Both the position numbers and the translations under genes were made by a program. The notes beneath the pieces are model-generated. The model did no database searches. It was not told the DNA's origin and saw only the letters and a program-made list of their open reading frames with translations. A stretch of DNA of 5,259 bases, from contig CALRDY010000039.1 in the NCBI GenBank assembly GCA_943355045.1, forward strand, positions 1 through 5,259, given 5' to 3'. This DNA is from Candidatus Nomurabacteria bacterium. Lineage in GTDB: Bacteria > Patescibacteriota > Minisyncoccia > Phycocordibacterales > Phycocordibacteraceae. This document shows, in pieces, positions 1-5,229 of the stretch (the first letter of the stretch is position 1; the number at the start of each line of letters is the position of its first letter).

Positions 1-399
1 CATCGAGCGGATGGCGAGGAACGGCGCATCGAAGCCGCGACCATTGAAGGAAACGAACTCCGTGCATACATTCGCGACTTTCCAGAATTGCTCGAGCATC
101 GCTTTTTCATCCATCACTTCGTACTTGATGCCGTCTATTTCACTGTTTGCAAGCTCGGTGCCAGGAGCGGAAAAGTAGACTGCGCCTTTTTCTTTCTCAG
201 TATCGTAGACGCCGATCGCGACGATGAAACCTGTGAGAGGCGAGAGCCCCATCCCCTCTTTCAATTCTTTCATCTCGTATTCATACTCCTCATCATTCTT
301 CGACGACTCGCGCAAATACCACGACAGATTATGCTGCGTCGTCTCATCGAGCGCATCCCACGCTTCGCCGACCGTCTCTATGTCGAATACGAGTGCCAT
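1..399 (-). CDS. DEDD-type 3'-5' exonuclease (PolB-exonuclease-like / RNase H fold), C-terminus outside the window
   Basis: Reading from an ATG at 399 towards base 1 gives 133 uninterrupted codons with no stop, so this is the N-terminal part of a longer protein. It opens with MALVFDIETVG, in which D6 and E8 form the ExoI motif of DnaQ/DEDD exonucleases. Residues 52-64 (LSPLTGFIVAIGV) match the strand that usually follows in PolB-like predicted exonucleases. Residues 117-128 (SFNGRGFDAPFL) form the ExoII motif, with N119 and D124. The ExoIII motif (YxxxD or HxxxD) should lie beyond the edge. By family knowledge such proteins remove nucleotides from 3' ends using two metal ions; whether the substrate here is DNA or RNA cannot be told. 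The best family guess is the predicted PolB-like 3'-5' exonuclease group (DNA_pol_B_exo2 or RNase_H_2). The gene is divergent from the PLD nuclease with a 20-bp gap and has no Shine-Dalgarno sequence. The start is well supported because the ExoI strand begins immediately after it. Confidence 0.8.
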   Translation of the reverse strand, partial: MALVFDIETVGEAWDALDETTQHNLSWYLRESSKNDEEYEYEMKELKEGMGLSPLTGFIVAIGVYDTEKEKGAVYFSAPGTELANSEIDGIKYEVMDEKAMLEQFWKVANVCTEFVSFNGRGFDAPFLAIRSM

Positions 400-419
400 A
401 CGCACAGTATACTTTACGC
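400..419. promoter_or_regulatory. Symmetric divergent promoter for two apparently leaderless genes
   Basis: The whole gap between the two divergent start codons is 20 bp. Its exact centre is the 8-bp perfect palindrome AGTATACT (406-413). Read on the plus strand this gives a -10 hexamer TATACT at 408-413, six bases before the ATG at 420. Read on the minus strand it gives TATACT at 411-406, six bases before the ATG at 399. A sigma70-type -10 box normally places the transcript start seven bases beyond its last base, which is the A of each ATG. There is no room for a Shine-Dalgarno sequence on either side. I see no good -35 box for either direction; candidates at 17-bp spacing are GAATAC (plus) and TATTTT (minus), both poor. 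Confidence 0.6.
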
Positions 420-1328
420 ATGGACCAGAAAATACTGCGTGCGGGTGCGGCGCTCGTTCTCGCGCTTGCGGCAGGCGGCGCAGGATACATGGCGGGCGGC
501 GGCGGAGCAGACGCGAGCGTGAGCATCCCCGCGCAAACCATTACCGCGCCCGCAGCGGGCGCGGTGCGCCTCGTCTACAGTCTCGATCAGAAGCAAAATG
601 ATCAGGAACTCATCGCACTCATCAACGCCGCAGAGGACCACATCTACTTCGCGATCTACACCTTTACCCTTCCAAATGTCGCTGACGCCCTGGTCGAAGC
701 GAAAAAACGCGGCGTCGACGTGAGGGGGATCATGGATTCGGAGCAGAGCGGCAACAGCTATGGCGCCCCAATCACTGAAAAGCTGCACGCGGCTGGCATT
801 CCGCTGCTTACCGAGCGGCATGCGAGCGGCAACGGCATCATGCACATCAAGCTTCTCGTGACGGAGCGCGCGTATGCCTTTGGCAGCTACAACTGGACCC
901 GATCCGCTACCACGATCAACGACGAGATTATCGAAATCGGGACCGACCCCGCTCTCCGGCAAGCGTATGAAAATATTTTGAAACGCCTCTTTACCGCCTA
1001 CAAAGGCAACGCGGCCGCGGGAGCGGCCGCGAGTGTTTCCATCGGAACCATCGACTACACGCAAGCAAGCGCGCACATCGGCCAAAGAGCCTCCGTGCGC
1101 GGAACCCTCCTCAAAGCCTACACTTCCGCAAGCGGCACTGTCTTCCTCGATTTCTGTGCGAATTACAAGACCTGTCCCTTCTCCGGCGTCATCTTCGCCG
1201 ACGACGCAAAAAAATTCGGCGACCTCTCCCGCTACAACGGCACGACTGTCACCCTTACCGGCAAAATCTCCTCCTACCAAGGCAAAGCCGAGATCGTCCT
1301 CTCTAGCCCGAGCCAACTCTCGCAATGA
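420..1328 (+). CDS. Exported or membrane-anchored single-HKD phospholipase-D-family nuclease with C-terminal OB fold
   Basis: The 302-residue protein has three parts. Residues 1-30 look like a signal peptide or signal anchor: K4 and R7 precede a hydrophobic Ala/Leu/Gly stretch. Residues about 48-195 form a PLD-like domain with one catalytic motif, H142-I-K144, then E149, followed by GSYNWT (155-160) and the acidic NDEIIEI (167-173). Residues about 207-302 resemble the OB-fold modules found on secreted nucleases (G-x-x-A-S-V-R-G, then F-L-D-F, GVIFADDAKKFGDL and VTLTGKI). An Ala/Gly-rich linker (197-204) separates the last two. Single-HKD proteins of the Nuc/EndA type act as dimers and cut DNA without metal. 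The usual Asp of HxKx4D is Glu here. C246 and C252 could form a disulfide, fitting an extracytoplasmic site. An in-frame ATG at 393 exists, but 420 is preferred because it gives a normal signal peptide and avoids overlap with the divergent gene. A DNA-uptake or scavenging role is inference. Confidence 0.85.
   Translation: MDQKILRAGAALVLALAAGGAGYMAGGGGADASVSIPAQTITAPAAGAVRLVYSLDQKQNDQELIALINAAEDHIYFAIYTFTLPNVADALVEAKKRGVDVRGIMDSEQSGNSYGAPITEKLHAAGIPLLTERHASGNGIMHIKLLVTERAYAFGSYNWTRSATTINDEIIEIGTDPALRQAYENILKRLFTAYKGNAAAGAAASVSIGTIDYTQASAHIGQRASVRGTLLKAYTSASGTVFLDFCANYKTCPFSGVIFADDAKKFGDLSRYNGTTVTLTGKISSYQGKAEIVLSSPSQLSQ
1011..1030. repeat. Two GCGGCCGC palindromes forming a GC-rich hairpin in the PLD/OB linker
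   Basis: The 8-bp palindrome GCGGCCGC occurs at 1011-1018 and again at 1023-1030, separated by GGGA. Because each copy is its own reverse complement, the pair can fold into an 8-bp stem with a four-base loop in the mRNA. It encodes the Ala/Gly linker between the PLD and OB domains. A third copy lies at 1498-1505 inside infC. It may simply reflect alanine codons in a GC-rich gene. Confidence 0.4.
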
Positions 1329-1367
1329 CGCCGCACTGCAAAATAACTTCCCTTTCCCTAGGTTTCC

Positions 1368-1376
1368 TGCTATAGT
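1368..1376 (+). promoter_or_regulatory. Extended -10 promoter of the infC operon
   Basis: TGC followed by TATAGT (hexamer 1371-1376) is an extended -10 element in the 61-bp gap between the PLD gene and infC. The expected transcript start is about 1383, only some seven bases before the GTG at 1390. The sequence 17 bp upstream (TTCCCT, 1348-1353) is a weak -35, which is common with extended -10 promoters. No terminator for the PLD gene is visible in the gap, so some read-through into infC is possible. Confidence 0.55.
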
Positions 1377-1389
1377 ATCCGCACTTCCA

Positions 1390-1956
1390 GTGGCTACTGA
1401 ACGACTTCGCATAAATAACGAGATCCGCGCGCAAGAATTGCGCGTTATTGGTGCCCAAGGGGAGAATTTGGGAGTTCTTTCGCTTGACGCGGCGCTAGCG
1501 GCCGCAAAAACCGCTGGACGCGACCTCATCGAAATCTCACCTTCGGCCCTGCCGCCCGTTGCGAAAATCATGGATTATGGTAAATTCGAGTACGAGCGTA
1601 GCAAGAAGGAAAAGGTAGCAAAAGCCAAGGTCAAGGTCTCCGAAACCAAGGAAGTCCAGATCAAGGTGGGCACCGGCGAGCACGATATGGGGCTCAAGGC
1701 GAGAAAGGCCGCTGAGTGGCTCGCCGAGGGCCACCGGGTGCGCGCCGAGCTCTTCCTCAAAGGACGCTACAAGGGCATGGGAGAGGAGTTCTTGAAGGAA
1801 CGCCTCGTGAGGTTCCTCAAGCTCATCCCGTATGCCTACAAGGTATCCGAGCCCGTCGCGCGGAGTCCTAAGGGCTTTGCCGGGGTCATCGAGCGAGACC
1901 TCATAGCCCAGGCGAAACGTGAGAAAGAACAGAAACCACAAAATGAAAACAAATAA
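1390..1956 (+). CDS. infC: Translation initiation factor IF-3
   Basis: IF3 binds the 30S subunit, keeps it from joining 50S too early and checks the start codon and initiator tRNA. The 188-residue product has the usual two domains. The N-domain begins with ERLRINNEIRAQELRVI (4-20) and includes GVLSLDAALAAAKTAGRDLI, LPPVAKIMDYGKFEYE and the Lys-rich linker helix at about 66-86. The C-domain (about 87-175) has EVQIKVGTGEHDMGLKARKA, FLKGRYKGM in place of the more usual FRGRE, and ends with a charged tail. Length is typical (170-190). The start is GTG at 1390, three codons before the conserved ERLRINNEI; the open frame further upstream lies over the PLD gene and is not IF3-like. No Shine-Dalgarno sequence is present before the GTG. 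First gene of infC-rpmI-rplT; its last 14 bases overlap rpmI. The thrS gene often found upstream is absent. Confidence 0.97.
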   Translation: MATERLRINNEIRAQELRVIGAQGENLGVLSLDAALAAAKTAGRDLIEISPSALPPVAKIMDYGKFEYERSKKEKVAKAKVKVSETKEVQIKVGTGEHDMGLKARKAAEWLAEGHRVRAELFLKGRYKGMGEEFLKERLVRFLKLIPYAYKVSEPVARSPKGFAGVIERDLIAQAKREKEQKPQNENK

Positions 1957-2137
1957 ATCATATTCAAAGAGAATCCGCGTAACCCGCAACGGGAAGCTCA
2001 TGGCGCGCGCAAAAGGCCAGAACCATTTCAATGCAAAGGCAAGCGGTTCCGAGCGCAGCGGCAAGCGCCGTCCGGTCGCAATCAAGCTGACGATGAAGGT
2101 CCGTCGCCGCTTCCTTCCGGGCACGGGCGCAAAGTAA
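1943..2137 (+). CDS. rpmI: Large ribosomal subunit protein bL35
   Basis: The 64-residue, very basic product matches bL35: MKTNKSYSKRIRVTRNGK aligns with the family's MKTKSAAKKRFKVTGTGK region, and the end (KRRPVAIKLT...RRRFLPGTGAK) matches the usual K(R)xL(P) tail. The protein sits on the 50S subunit in contact with 23S rRNA. The ATG at 1943 lies inside the end of infC (14-base overlap in another frame), so translation is probably coupled to infC. There is no clear Shine-Dalgarno sequence, only an A-rich stretch upstream. An earlier in-frame GTG at 1919 would add eight residues (RKNRNHK...) with no family match, so it is rejected. Confidence 0.95.
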   Translation: MKTNKSYSKRIRVTRNGKLMARAKGQNHFNAKASGSERSGKRRPVAIKLTMKVRRRFLPGTGAK

Positions 2138-2162
2138 TTAATCTTTCTGTAATCATTTCCGT

Positions 2163-2510
2163 ATGACAAGAATCAAAGGAGGAGTAATGGCGCAGAAACG
2201 CCGCAAGAACATTCTCGAACGCGCCAAGGGCTACCGCGGCATCCGCTCGAAGAAGGAACGCTACGCGCACGAAGCGCTCATGCGCGCCGGCCGCTACGCC
2301 TTCGCCCACCGCCGCGACAAAAAGACTGACTTCCGCCAGGTCTGGATCGTCCGCTTGAATGCCGCTGTCCGCGAGACCGGCCACAAGTCCTACTCCACCT
2401 TCATCGCGAAGCTCAAGAAGTCTGGTTTCGCGCTCGACCGCAAGGTCCTCGCGCAATTCGCCTCCGACCATCCCGAGATTTTCGCCCGCATCAGTAAACA
2501 AGTCGTCTAA
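2163..2510 (+). CDS. rplT: Large ribosomal subunit protein bL20
   Basis: bL20 binds 23S rRNA early and is needed for 50S assembly. The 115-residue product is of normal length and has the family blocks: MTRIKGGV (1-8, compare MxRVKRGV), AKGYRGIRSKK (21-31), RDKKTDFRQVWIVRLNAA (51-68), SYSTFIAKLKKSG (76-88) and LDRKVLAQFA (91-100). It follows rpmI by 25 bases. No Shine-Dalgarno sequence precedes the ATG at 2163. A weak -10-like TGTAAT (2148-2153) is present nine bases before it, so a secondary promoter is possible but unproven. A strong Shine-Dalgarno-like AAAGGAGG lies inside the gene, just before an in-frame ATG at 2187, but starting there would remove the conserved N-terminus, so 2163 is chosen. 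The gene ends directly at the terminator stem. The pheS and pheT genes often found downstream are not present. Confidence 0.96.
   Translation: MTRIKGGVMAQKRRKNILERAKGYRGIRSKKERYAHEALMRAGRYAFAHRRDKKTDFRQVWIVRLNAAVRETGHKSYSTFIAKLKKSGFALDRKVLAQFASDHPEIFARISKQVV
2175..2189 (+). promoter_or_regulatory. Shine-Dalgarno-like sequence and internal ATG within rplT
   Basis: AAAGGAGG (2175-2182) followed by AGTA and an in-frame ATG (2187-2189) is the best match to the anti-Shine-Dalgarno sequence on the plus strand of this window. The spacing of four bases is shorter than the usual 5-9. The same bases encode I-K-G-G-V of the bL20 N-terminus, which the family explains on its own, so a regulatory role is uncertain. 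Confidence 0.25.
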
Positions 2511-2551
2511 CGAAACAAAAAACCGCCTCAGAAGAGCGGTTTTTTGTTTCG
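2511..2551. terminator. Strong intrinsic terminator, probably working in both directions
   Basis: The arms CGAAACAAAAAACCGC (2511-2526) and GCGGTTTTTTGTTTCG (2536-2551) pair perfectly over 16 bp around a nine-base loop. The GC-rich inner part (CCGC/GCGG) followed by six T on the plus strand is a standard Rho-independent terminator for infC-rpmI-rplT. Because the left arm carries six A, the minus-strand transcript also reads GC stem then six U, so it can end the convergent operon whose last stop codon is at 2562. The stem begins on the base after the rplT stop codon. Confidence 0.92.
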
Positions 2552-2561
2552 GGATTTATTT

Positions 2562-2780
2562 TTAACTCAGATATTTAAATCGTGGAATTCGTTTCCCTTC
2601 AAATTCTACTTCTTCTAGAAACATCGCAAGAGGCCTGACCCAGAGTTTTGACATCTCATTTTCATAGAGCGCTTCGTACACAACCAGGTCTTCCAATGTC
2701 TCACTGTGTTTCGCCACGCCAAGTACCCGGTACTTCTTCCCGCTTTTATAATGTTCGTACACGCCGAGTTTTAAATCCAT
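2562..2780 (-). CDS. DUF1653 family small protein
   Basis: The 72-residue product matches the DUF1653 pattern along its whole length: LGVYEHYKSGKKYRVLGVAKHSET (5-28), then LEDLVVYEALYENE, LWVRPLAMFLEEVEFEG and a final PRFKYL. The typical family consensus is G-x-Y-x-H-Y-K-G...Y-x-V-x-x-x-A-x-H-S-E-T...V-V-Y...L-W-V-R-P-x-x-M-F...R-F. The family has no established biochemical role that I know of; it is small, soluble and probably an all-beta fold. It is the last gene of the minus-strand operon, 15 bases after the GH130-like gene, and has a Shine-Dalgarno sequence, unlike most genes here. Transcription should end at the 2511-2551 stem. Confidence 0.88.
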   Translation of the reverse strand: MDLKLGVYEHYKSGKKYRVLGVAKHSETLEDLVVYEALYENEMSKLWVRPLAMFLEEVEFEGKRIPRFKYLS

Positions 2781-2791
2781 AAAGTCTGTTG

Positions 2792-2798
2792 CTCCTTA
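2792..2798 (-). promoter_or_regulatory. Ribosome binding site of the DUF1653 gene, overlapping the upstream stop codon
   Basis: On the minus strand TAAGGAG (2798-2792) contains the TAA stop of the GH130-like gene (2798-2796) and a Shine-Dalgarno core 11 bases before the ATG at 2780. Stop and ribosome binding site sharing bases points to translational coupling. It also shows that this organism uses Shine-Dalgarno initiation inside operons. Confidence 0.7.
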
Positions 2799-3818
2799 TT
2801 TCGGAAGCAGATTTTTAATCTTATCGGCATAGAGAGTGTACGCGCGGACGAACGAGTCATCGACATGCGCGTAGAGGATGCCCGTACCCGGACCAGTCTC
2901 TACGAACTGGCTTGCGAACGTGATCGTCTTTGCATGGCTATCGCGGATGAAAGGCTCGGGCGACACCCAGTCTATTTTTCCATGTTCGTAGTCGTAGATG
3001 AATAGCCCGACGGAAAACATACCGTATTTGATTTTATCGCCAAGATTCTGATTCGCTTCGCGACCATTCATGATACCGAGCAGTTTTCCTTCGCCAACAT
3101 CAATAGATGATTTCGGCAAAAGAGGCCCCGGAGACGCGTGCCCTGCAATCCAAGGAATATCGTGCTCGGCGGGATGGAAAACAGTATTCCCATACTTCCA
3201 TGGCCCACCCATATCTTCTGCTATCGCTACACGCACGGTTGAATGCGTGCCTTTTGGCTCTCGATCTCGCGACTCAATGAGATTATAGCGAACGCCCTTT
3301 GCATTGATCGGTGCGATAGAAACCTCTTTAGCGTTCGCATTCATCGTTTCGTTCTGCAAGAGGACCGGTTCTGTCATTACGAGAGAACGCAGATCTTTCC
3401 CGACCGCGTGACCGAGATGTATCCGGATTTTGTCTTTTGATTCCGGCGGCTTAATGGGGATAGTGAAGTAGACATGCGTGAGTCCGGTTTTTTCGTCAAT
3501 CCAAATATCAGGATCTTCAAGACCGATACACTCCCACCCTTCCGGAGTGAGTCCCTTGAGAATTTCGTCCTCATTTTTTATCTGAAGTCGTTCGCCGACT
3601 GTGAAGTGATCAAGCGAATCGCCAGAAACGGTATGGAGCTGACTGCGGTCGACATACCCCCGTATCTCAACATCGCCTTCTCGACTCGTGATGCAGCGGA
3701 TGACTCCATCGCGATAGTTTGAACCCGGATCAAGACTGATGGCCATCACATGACTGAAACGGGCGTCGGTTTCAACCGCCTTACCCGGATGCTCGAAATA
3801 TGCCTCTTGTTTTTCCAT
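2796..3818 (-). CDS. GH130-like five-bladed beta-propeller protein, putative glycosidase or phosphorylase
   Basis: The 340-residue product has no signal peptide or membrane segment. It shows the spaced features of GH130/GH43-type propellers: SLDPGSNYRDGVIRC near the N-terminus (28-42), GLEDPDIWID (99-108), a following strand THVYFTIP (114-121), GHASPGPLLP...KLLGIMNG (226-252) and WVSPEPFI...GILYAHVDDSFVRAYTL (284-329), which resembles the last blade of GH130 proteins. By family knowledge GH130 enzymes cleave or phosphorolyse beta-mannosides. The common EDPR motif reads EDPD here, so the Arg that helps bind substrate or phosphate is lost and activity is uncertain; a hydrolase or a non-catalytic binder is possible. 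It follows the beta-CASP gene by 19 bases and has no Shine-Dalgarno sequence before the ATG at 3818 (CATTTTACACC precedes it). Base composition is lower in GC than its upstream neighbour. Confidence 0.6.
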   Translation of the reverse strand: MEKQEAYFEHPGKAVETDARFSHVMAISLDPGSNYRDGVIRCITSREGDVEIRGYVDRSQLHTVSGDSLDHFTVGERLQIKNEDEILKGLTPEGWECIGLEDPDIWIDEKTGLTHVYFTIPIKPPESKDKIRIHLGHAVGKDLRSLVMTEPVLLQNETMNANAKEVSIAPINAKGVRYNLIESRDREPKGTHSTVRVAIAEDMGGPWKYGNTVFHPAEHDIPWIAGHASPGPLLPKSSIDVGEGKLLGIMNGREANQNLGDKIKYGMFSVGLFIYDYEHGKIDWVSPEPFIRDSHAKTITFASQFVETGPGTGILYAHVDDSFVRAYTLYADKIKNLLPK

Positions 3819-3837
3819 GGTGTAAAATGGGTTCGGA

Positions 3838-5229
3838 TCAAATCTTTTTCACGGAATCCTTGGTAATCTCCCACGTCTGCCCCATCTCGGGAGCAACGGC
3901 ACGAGCGCCGAGATAATCGTGGATGCGCTGAGCAAGGAAACGTTCAGCTGCGGGCTCGCCGATGGCGGTAAAGATGACTTTGGGGCGTTTCTCGGCAAGG
4001 GCCGCTTCGGCAAATGCGAGGAGTCCGTCGCGATCGGCATGCGCCGACCAACCTTCCAGGTTCTCGACCATCGCCTTTATCTGCACTTCGGCGCCATTGA
4101 GGCGCACGCTTGATGCGCCCTCCATCATGCGCCTGCCGGGGGAACCGGGTGCTTGGTACCCAACGATGATGAGCGTGCTGGAATGATCGGGCAGATACCG
4201 CGCTTCCCAGCGACCGATGCGGCCGCCGTGGCTCATGCCCGCGCCAGCGATGATAATCTTCGGGCCGGGCACCTTTTCAATTGCTTCTGATTCTCCGCGT
4301 GAAAGCGTGTGTTTGAGAAAAGGAAACTCAAAGACACTTCCCTCCCGCTTTATTTCATCCTCAGTTTCCGGCTTGAAGTAGGTCGGTCCCCACTTCTCAT
4401 AGACCGCCGTCACTTTTATCGCGAGCGGCGAATCGAGAAACACGGGAATTTTTTGAAGCTCGCCCGCATCAAAAAAGTTTGAGAGTTCATAGAGCATGAG
4501 CTGCGTCCGCTCAAGAGAAAATGCCGGAATGAGGATGGTACCGCCTTTTGCTATCGCGCGCTTGAGCGTGTCGCGCAACGCCGTAACACGCTCGGCCTGG
4601 GGCGGATGCAACCGGTCGCCATAGACGCTTTCCATGACGAGCGCGTCCGCGTCGGGTACCGGTTCCCAGTCAGGGAGCAAGGGCGAGGGCGAATTGCCGA
4701 TGTCGCCCGTGAGCGCGACCGTAACGCCCCCATCGTCAGTAATGCGCACGCTCGCCGAGCCGAGGATATGCCCGACATTCCGCAGATAGACTGAGAGCCC
4801 CGGCGCGACCTCTTTCTCCGTATGATACTCGAGCGTCTCGATGAGCGAGAAGGTCCTATCGACATCCTGCTCTTCATAGAGCGGTGGAGTGCCGCGACGC
4901 TTCGCTTCCTCTCCGAGAATGCCGACTGAGTCGCGGAGAATGAGCTCGGCGAGATCTTTCGTCGGCGGCGTCATGTATATCTTCCCGCGGAAGCCGTCCC
5001 GCACGAGCTTCGGGATGCGACCGACATGGTCGAGATGCGCGTGCGTGAGCACAAGCGCATCGATGGTCTTTACGTCATACGGGAACGGCCCGTACACGCA
5101 CTCCTCGCAGAAGTCAGCGCCCTGTTCGATACCGCAGTCGACGAGTACTTTCCCGCGCGCGCCTTCAATCAAAAAATTGGAGCCGGTTACCTTCCCCGCT
5201 CCGCCGTAGAAACTGAGTCGCAATGCCAT
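3838..5229 (-). CDS. Beta-CASP metallo-beta-lactamase-fold nuclease (CPSF/YSH1-like)
   Basis: The 463-residue protein has the complete MBL core: D31 (motif 1), H63-A-H65-L-D67-H68 (motif 2, THAHLDHVGRIP), H154 (motif 3, NVGHILGSAS) and D175 (motif 4, LTGDIG). The beta-CASP cap follows: E200 in MESVYGDR (motif A), IPAFSLERTQ (234-243), GAGMSHGGRIGRW (329-341), GYQAPGSPGRR (357-367) and H397 in WSAHAD (motif B). Close relatives such as CPSF-73 and Thermus TTHA0252 are zinc-dependent RNases for mRNA and rRNA. Here the motif C zinc-ligand His of the usual VHGE is Ile423 (TAIGEP), as noted in the findings, so nuclease activity or DNA/RNA preference is open. Length fits a stand-alone beta-CASP protein with no KH domain. 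The start at 5229 lies directly before the first strand (LRLSFYGGAGKVTGSN) and six bases after a -10 box. First gene of a three-gene operon. Confidence 0.93.
   Translation of the reverse strand: MALRLSFYGGAGKVTGSNFLIEGARGKVLVDCGIEQGADFCEECVYGPFPYDVKTIDALVLTHAHLDHVGRIPKLVRDGFRGKIYMTPPTKDLAELILRDSVGILGEEAKRRGTPPLYEEQDVDRTFSLIETLEYHTEKEVAPGLSVYLRNVGHILGSASVRITDDGGVTVALTGDIGNSPSPLLPDWEPVPDADALVMESVYGDRLHPPQAERVTALRDTLKRAIAKGGTILIPAFSLERTQLMLYELSNFFDAGELQKIPVFLDSPLAIKVTAVYEKWGPTYFKPETEDEIKREGSVFEFPFLKHTLSRGESEAIEKVPGPKIIIAGAGMSHGGRIGRWEARYLPDHSSTLIIVGYQAPGSPGRRMMEGASSVRLNGAEVQIKAMVENLEGWSAHADRDGLLAFAEAALAEKRPKVIFTAIGEPAAERFLAQRIHDYLGARAVAPEMGQTWEITKDSVKKI

Noticed and set aside
393..419. PLD gene starting at the ATG at 393.
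   Set aside because: It would overlap the divergent exonuclease gene and put nine residues before the signal peptide; the ATG at 420 fits the -10 spacing.
88..601. Plus-strand frames across the left edge (88-522 and 224-601).
   Set aside because: They are antisense to the exonuclease, whose ExoI and ExoII motifs are clear on the minus strand, and they show no family features.
1033..1389. Upstream extension of the infC reading frame as an N-terminal part of IF3.
   Set aside because: It overlaps the PLD gene in another frame, has a Ser/Pro-rich shadow composition, and IF3 homology begins right after the GTG at 1390.
414..1571. 385-codon minus-strand reading frame opposite the PLD gene and infC.
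   Set aside because: It lies antisense to two genes with clear family matches, and its translation shows no recognisable domain. Long antisense frames are expected in GC-rich coding DNA.
1537..2501. Minus-strand frames opposite infC, rpmI and rplT.
   Set aside because: All three plus-strand genes are certain; the antisense translations are shadows.
3819..3837. Separate promoter before the GH130-like gene, because CATTTTAC resembles the beta-CASP start region.
   Set aside because: Aligned on that match, the -10 hexamer would be CCCATT, which lacks the key TA, and the gap is only 19 bases inside an operon.
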